Positions 13,101-13,421 of a stretch of DNA of 13,421 nucleotides are shown here, in pieces. A model generated the notes under the pieces. That model ran no database searches, was not told the origin of the DNA, and was given only the letters and a program-made list of their open reading frames with translations. Made by a program: the position numbers and the translations under genes. This DNA comes from an uncultured Eubacteriales bacterium (GTDB lineage Bacteria; Bacillota; Clostridia; Oscillospirales; Oscillospiraceae). Numbering within the stretch: position 1 is the first letter of the stretch; each line of letters begins with the position of its first letter. The stretch is taken from the NCBI GenBank assembly GCA_900547405.1, contig URGL01000063.1, positions 1-13,421 of the forward strand, written 5' to 3'.

Positions 13101-13421
13101 CCGGCAAGTCCCTGACCCTGAAGGCCACCACCGAGCCTGTGAAGCCCACGGTTCCCGGCGTTACCTTCCGGCTGGTGGATAGCGCCGACAGCACTTACGC
13201 CACCGTCACCGCCGCCGGTAAGGTCACTGCCAAGAATGTCAACGAGCCTCATGCCGTGAAGATCCAGGCCGTCAGCAAGGATGCCGCCCAGGTAGGCAGC
13301 AACGTCATCACCCTGACCATCCTGCCCAAGGCCGACCAGAGCCTGATCCTGAAGGTTGGCGATGACTACGTGACCAAGACCACTCTGGCCCGGAACCTTG
13401 GTGACACCGTTTCCCTGGCTG
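4127..13421 (+). CDS. Giant secreted multidomain surface protein, B12-riboswitch controlled (3' end outside window)
   Basis: The frame is open from ATG 4127 to the window end: 3098 codons, no stop. AAGG (4118-4121) lies 5 bases upstream. Residues 1-25 are a signal peptide (MKRRM, hydrophobic core, cleavage after VFA). Residues 47-81 are an acidic Glu/Thr/Pro repeat. Residues about 106-1040 hold four tandem modules resembling DUF4430/transcobalamin C-terminal-like domains. Next come a cadherin-like sandwich (about 1045-1160), Ig-like and Big-like domains (to about 1545), further cadherin-like units (about 1545-1655 and 1825-1918), a surface-protein module (about 1918-2178), an Ig-like domain with YQWFVNT (about 2291-2388), a GLUG/beta-solenoid-like region (about 2388-2778) and Big_2-type repeats to the end. 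No catalytic motif is seen. I infer an adhesin-like or corrinoid-binding surface protein. The cell-wall anchor, if any, is beyond the window. Exactly one TTA, CTA or TCA codon occurs (CTA at residue 1959). Confidence 0.93.
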   Translation, partial: MKRRMLALLLVIVMLIGMVPTSVFADAASPENSVSAVKAEDSAVETEAPEEETEAPTEEETEAPTEEPTEPSEETEATEETEAAAEEPTEETVEEIEDLQADAGTADVFFTVSVEGVLGKTDDGQAAVELPVTVKDADADGILTFHDALVALHEAYRVDGYTLQRGVTVTKLWGVETYATSFFKNGEELTKMVAYKTSTVADNDQLYAVVMTDKTDRADCFTWFDRTEVTVKAGESFKLTLTGKSDDYAKSGATTIPVGTWEDGVFTQIGSTKTDFDGNVTLSFDKAGTYLVTAKGVLPGERWDDELEWSDDIDCPTIAPYCVVTVEEAAKPGPADSATVYFTLSNQGVLAQTPDGQAAIELPVTVKDVNSDGILTYDEALVALHEKYCEGGYEISGGFVQKVWNVTTNPKGSYYFLKNNVALSMGVNDKSSTVAQGDQLYTCIFKDEAKWSDVICYFDSRALTVEAYKDITLNLQGGSSMAVGGYKAGSVAGAQVGVWKDGTFTAIQNAVTDSKGNVKVSFEEPGTYIVSASGSIETQIANWAGGHGDQTITVEAPLTAPCCVVTVTPAQFVTATVSYTGQGSGDFFATGVDVEVPSNLAERYGFTDNVDAKTGVSALDVLVQAHLDCFGKDFTKASATNYLVVASSGWINKMFGESTSWIAILVNGSMPGNATVNQAKVVDGDDVMFGIYQTAGKDQYTYLADGDGKALDGQTLEAGKKVTLTVMGKALYGGTNGPVSGAKIYLVDTENATLDTTLGTTGSDGKCTVTIPAGWLGKTVYLTANGTNTFMSLAKVTVTEPGVSYATVTFNFQQDGEQVVFGFDKKVASDLAESYGYTDEVVGSVSALDVLVLAHELVYFDQFTPESAKDFLALGPTNWVTKYMGEESTNLTILVNGKQAAGSDGKGLMINQTEVADGDYILFGVCEDTAYYLDRYVWLNTADGKPLSGQSLFANTDLDLVVMGSYATYGADGGPDAPVEGAQLAAMDMVTGKIKPITGKVSDKDGKVTLHIPETMANKTVCLVATGEEMFSALNVFKVGNVLKETDLVEVHVGIGGRTEDTVRELKMSPEFLHSTMDYTVDPLVFVADEASRYLWVKVEYIPYCTAGFTFHGVTKTFTEAQNGKWVRLDKLVPGAEASVLTLTSKAEDGYDKTYTVTLSMDKGQAVLWKTDLTGEPLTIGQNTQHTLTVEAGVTRDVDPNTTISYQWYVNTTASTEGGKAVKDANKADFTVPSGELGTFYYYVVASGDGLESATSKVVEVTVKAVPKSLTLTSDYPYTVPNASTNAYGGVTYVVKQGTQMQLRVLDENGNETPVIWKVDGAYGGKLDTETGVYTVTSASYTYVTAVSALDPSVTSGKTVIDVKFYPISDYYKNQTVRLNADGQTVKTASVIGGINGYNIWEVKDPDGVAEITSDLTTKPGSLGMNVLRPGKVEVTLTLDVGPEGAPKLTDTAVLNVTGVAVENADGGFGKAYLELTAENAAPTMQLKAITEEGRSIASWTSANEAVATVDDKGVVTAHAVGTAQITVTDDNGTKGGILAVVSDSQNPTFEKLALSGITSSTFNYQADQKDYTGIKLNGYSTKILTIKKDTCYNAEKLDCVATYTNENGEAVSIPVPSATQTQLPGMPFGTTLVTLTLTDKTNKDVKSLYTLEITRPRDVNKTIAYSNGIAAQDAEGGALSNSLYLDKAEGFLFQASETGVKNSNYTVSNSKYYYRGYMVNGRSDFTLNIKGTTAYTHIRYSIDDGQTWKELPQGGGLTDVITFPKAEGDTHAEVKVTFQILGDQYYAESGFAFPEMTSNKEKLMVDSTQVGTAYTVWMEQLPAVGEPQILTATSDTGNWYPAFTPDTVAYKLSIAQDGDLPTVTFTVAEGNTVKIGSKAVEADESGAYTLKLTTSNQTVSVTNTDGSLVRKYTFAASKRIKNGADKVVDYLPINSQYTNGGAYGLSPESMLSGTFKSLGGFGGYATFYFEDGITNDPTNQYGVDFYVYGNANPGQSFAEPGQVWVSEDGNNWYALAGSEHYDSAIWDYTVTYTKDGTGTTWSDNYGHTQADHGKSFSWPLASNYTLNSLVNSDTITLSGILIPAVDGMIGGNTTSSFAHATTFGYADTLVNGESNPYLANDDLALKSSGFDLAWAVDAEGTPVNVDGMSFHYVKVVTASNIMAGVFFEKSTEVQRVYRASSTGSDVGTTAAPTAISFTGNGATYSITPESGKQVYNVSLPMDAVSITVSGDAENIYVNNQRVAPGEATKAIDLGSGTKLVRIIAQSGDEQPVIYLLKLTSGASSLQAPEIVKQPASATYLLGMDGEDLTVEAKPASKHQTLTYQWFVNTAESYEGAVAIDNATAETYALGKAEETGTRYYFCVVTATANGLNCTASSDIVEIKVLDNADYVAAKLQGTGTEADPYQIAAAEDYQTVYDLVAAGYAFKDQYLAQTKDVTLAEGWKPIGSDSSNRFSGHLDGRGNTLTVPEGGLPLLGYVKDAYVKNLNIYGPQIEGYGLVNNLEGVGLSGNAITIEGVTLKSGTKTLKSGLVGTYITTSNPYAGCSGNFLVTIRKCVAERGVVIGYDGTESKIGSFAGRINGTIEGCKSYATVYGVDSVGGIVGNQDNSMTTFKVTDCEFHGIVEASGEEAGGIIGSGYIGGWADNAMRPNISNCTVTGSIFGSNKVGGIQGGDSVVIQTYSTSPNEMTGNTFRGHLYSEGEAVGAIVGYYRGLNAYDKVHDNICESDDTGLRPIGQVAYVDTSAAEHETVYGLNYFNSSTGNFPSDTGVWSWRKNSNRTDDPLGADAGTICQMKSGAIDPEVDTKLVGGKSTTLKAVDAEGNPIPKNSITWSLRNPEDAAYATVTPAGAVKTYAVASRHDVTFVGTPKDGSTPIEHTIAIYPAVSQVEILRGRQVVNGQTLYMDMDTEKTLTLTGKLYPTDAMEGLSWKSSNAKVLTVEDGVVTYVAGKGTVTITATAADGSKKAASVKIQVGSLTKSVTIAEPESTVLRAGKSLTLKATTEPVKPTVPGVTFRLVDSADSTYATVTAAGKVTAKNVNEPHAVKIQAVSKDAAQVGSNVITLTILPKADQSLILKVGDDYVTKTTLARNLGDTVSLA
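4265..4369 (+). repeat. In-frame minisatellite-like repeat coding the Glu/Thr/Pro linker
   Basis: Five imperfect tandem units of 21, 24, 24, 18 and 18 bases each begin GAG/GAA and end ACG or ACC, coding variants of EAPTEEET. All unit lengths are multiples of three, so gain or loss would keep the frame. The product is an extended acidic spacer between the signal peptide and the first folded module. Confidence 0.75.
4532..4567 (+). other. EF-hand-like calcium loop in module 1
   Basis: Residues 136-147 read DADADGILTFHD. Asp occurs at loop positions 1, 3 and 5, Gly at 6, a hydrophobic residue at 8 and Asp at 12. This is an EF-hand or dockerin-like Ca2+ loop with Asp in place of the usual Glu at position 12. 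Confidence 0.6.
5228..5263 (+). other. Canonical EF-hand-like calcium loop in module 2
   Basis: Residues 368-379 read DVNSDGILTYDE, matching the EF-hand loop at positions 1, 3, 5, 6, 8 and 12 (D, N, D, G, L, E). It lies at the same place as the loop in module 1, directly before the conserved His helix. Modules 3 and 4 lack it. Confidence 0.65.
9880..10660 (+). other. Surface-protein module within the giant CDS
   Basis: Residues about 1918-2178 form a distinct domain rich in Gly, Tyr and Trp. It includes GGFGGYATFYFEDGI, YGVDFYVYGNA, EPGQVWVSEDGNNWYALAGS and LAWAVDAEGTPVNVDGMSF. I recall similar segments in proteins annotated only as 'cell surface protein' in Bacteroidota and other phyla, but cannot give a family accession. 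A carbohydrate or ligand-binding beta-sandwich is plausible; the function is unknown. Confidence 0.5.
11287..12460 (+). other. GLUG-like / beta-solenoid region within the giant CDS
   Basis: The region starts with the common leader GTGTEADPYQI and FSGHLDGRGNTL. It continues with repeats of the GLUG type: VGGIVGNQ, VTDCEFHGIVEA, AGGIIGSG, ISNCTVTGSIFG and VGGIQGG. Such repeats fold as a right-handed beta-helix in bacterial surface proteins and adhesins. Cysteines recur in the strand NCxVTG/DCxFHG, as usual for these repeats. Confidence 0.65.
12520..13335 (+). repeat. Three Big_2-type Ig-like repeats near the window end
   Basis: Three consecutive units of about 90 residues show the bacterial Ig-like pattern: a K(T/S)LTL opening strand, a W(K)SSN-type or equivalent centre (ITWSLRNPED, LSWKSSNAKV, VTFRLVDSAD), then VT...GVVT/GKVTA and a closing TITA or IQAVS strand. 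They are typical stalk domains that hold a binding head away from the cell wall. Another domain begins at about 13335 and is cut by the window. Confidence 0.75.

Noticed and set aside
10001..13252. 1083-codon open frame on the minus strand
   Set aside because: Same antisense-register artefact. The + strand frame has a signal peptide, recognisable domains and a regulatory region, while this one has none.
4127..13421. Frameshift or assembly break in the giant gene
   Set aside because: I read the whole frame codon by codon and found no stop or change of register; domains continue smoothly to the window end.
1..13421. tRNA, rRNA, CRISPR array, insertion sequence or attachment site
   Set aside because: No cloverleaf, regular spaced direct repeats, transposase or integrase frame, or flanking terminal repeats could be seen.

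Overview
The window looks like a GC-rich chromosome segment from a Gram-positive gut-type Clostridia, probably of the Oscillospiraceae/Ruminococcaceae kind. I infer this from the gene order ylxM-ffh-rpsP-khpA-rimM-trmD, the strong Shine-Dalgarno sites, the C/G-ending codon use and the very large secreted multidomain protein. No database search was possible, so the taxon is an inference.

Bases 1-152 hold the intrinsic terminator of an unseen upstream gene and a near-consensus sigma-A promoter. That promoter is bracketed by two almost identical 22-bp palindromes. Bases 153-3703 are a compact housekeeping operon for protein targeting and translation: YlxM (helix-turn-helix partner of SRP), Ffh (SRP GTPase), ribosomal protein bS16, the KH-domain RNA-binding protein KhpA, the 16S maturation factor RimM and the tRNA m1G37 methyltransferase TrmD. 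A hairpin with a broken T-run lies between khpA and rimM. The rplS gene that often follows trmD is not here.

Bases 3704-4126 are a 423-base non-coding regulatory region. It contains a promoter, a cobalamin (B12) riboswitch, an intrinsic terminator placed as its expression platform, and a small hairpin beside the ribosome binding site.

From 4127 to the end of the window one uninterrupted reading frame (3098 codons seen, no stop) encodes a giant exported protein. It has a signal peptide, an acidic Glu/Thr/Pro repeat linker and four tandem modules that resemble the DUF4430/transcobalamin C-terminal-like fold. After these come cadherin-like and Ig-like beta-sandwiches, a separate surface-protein module, a GLUG/beta-solenoid-like region and Big_2-type repeats. 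The C-terminus and any cell-wall anchor lie beyond the window.

The most interesting point is that a B12 riboswitch directly controls a surface protein whose N-terminal modules resemble the cobalamin-capping domain of animal B12 carriers. I infer a B12-repressed extracellular corrinoid-capture protein, which needs experimental proof.
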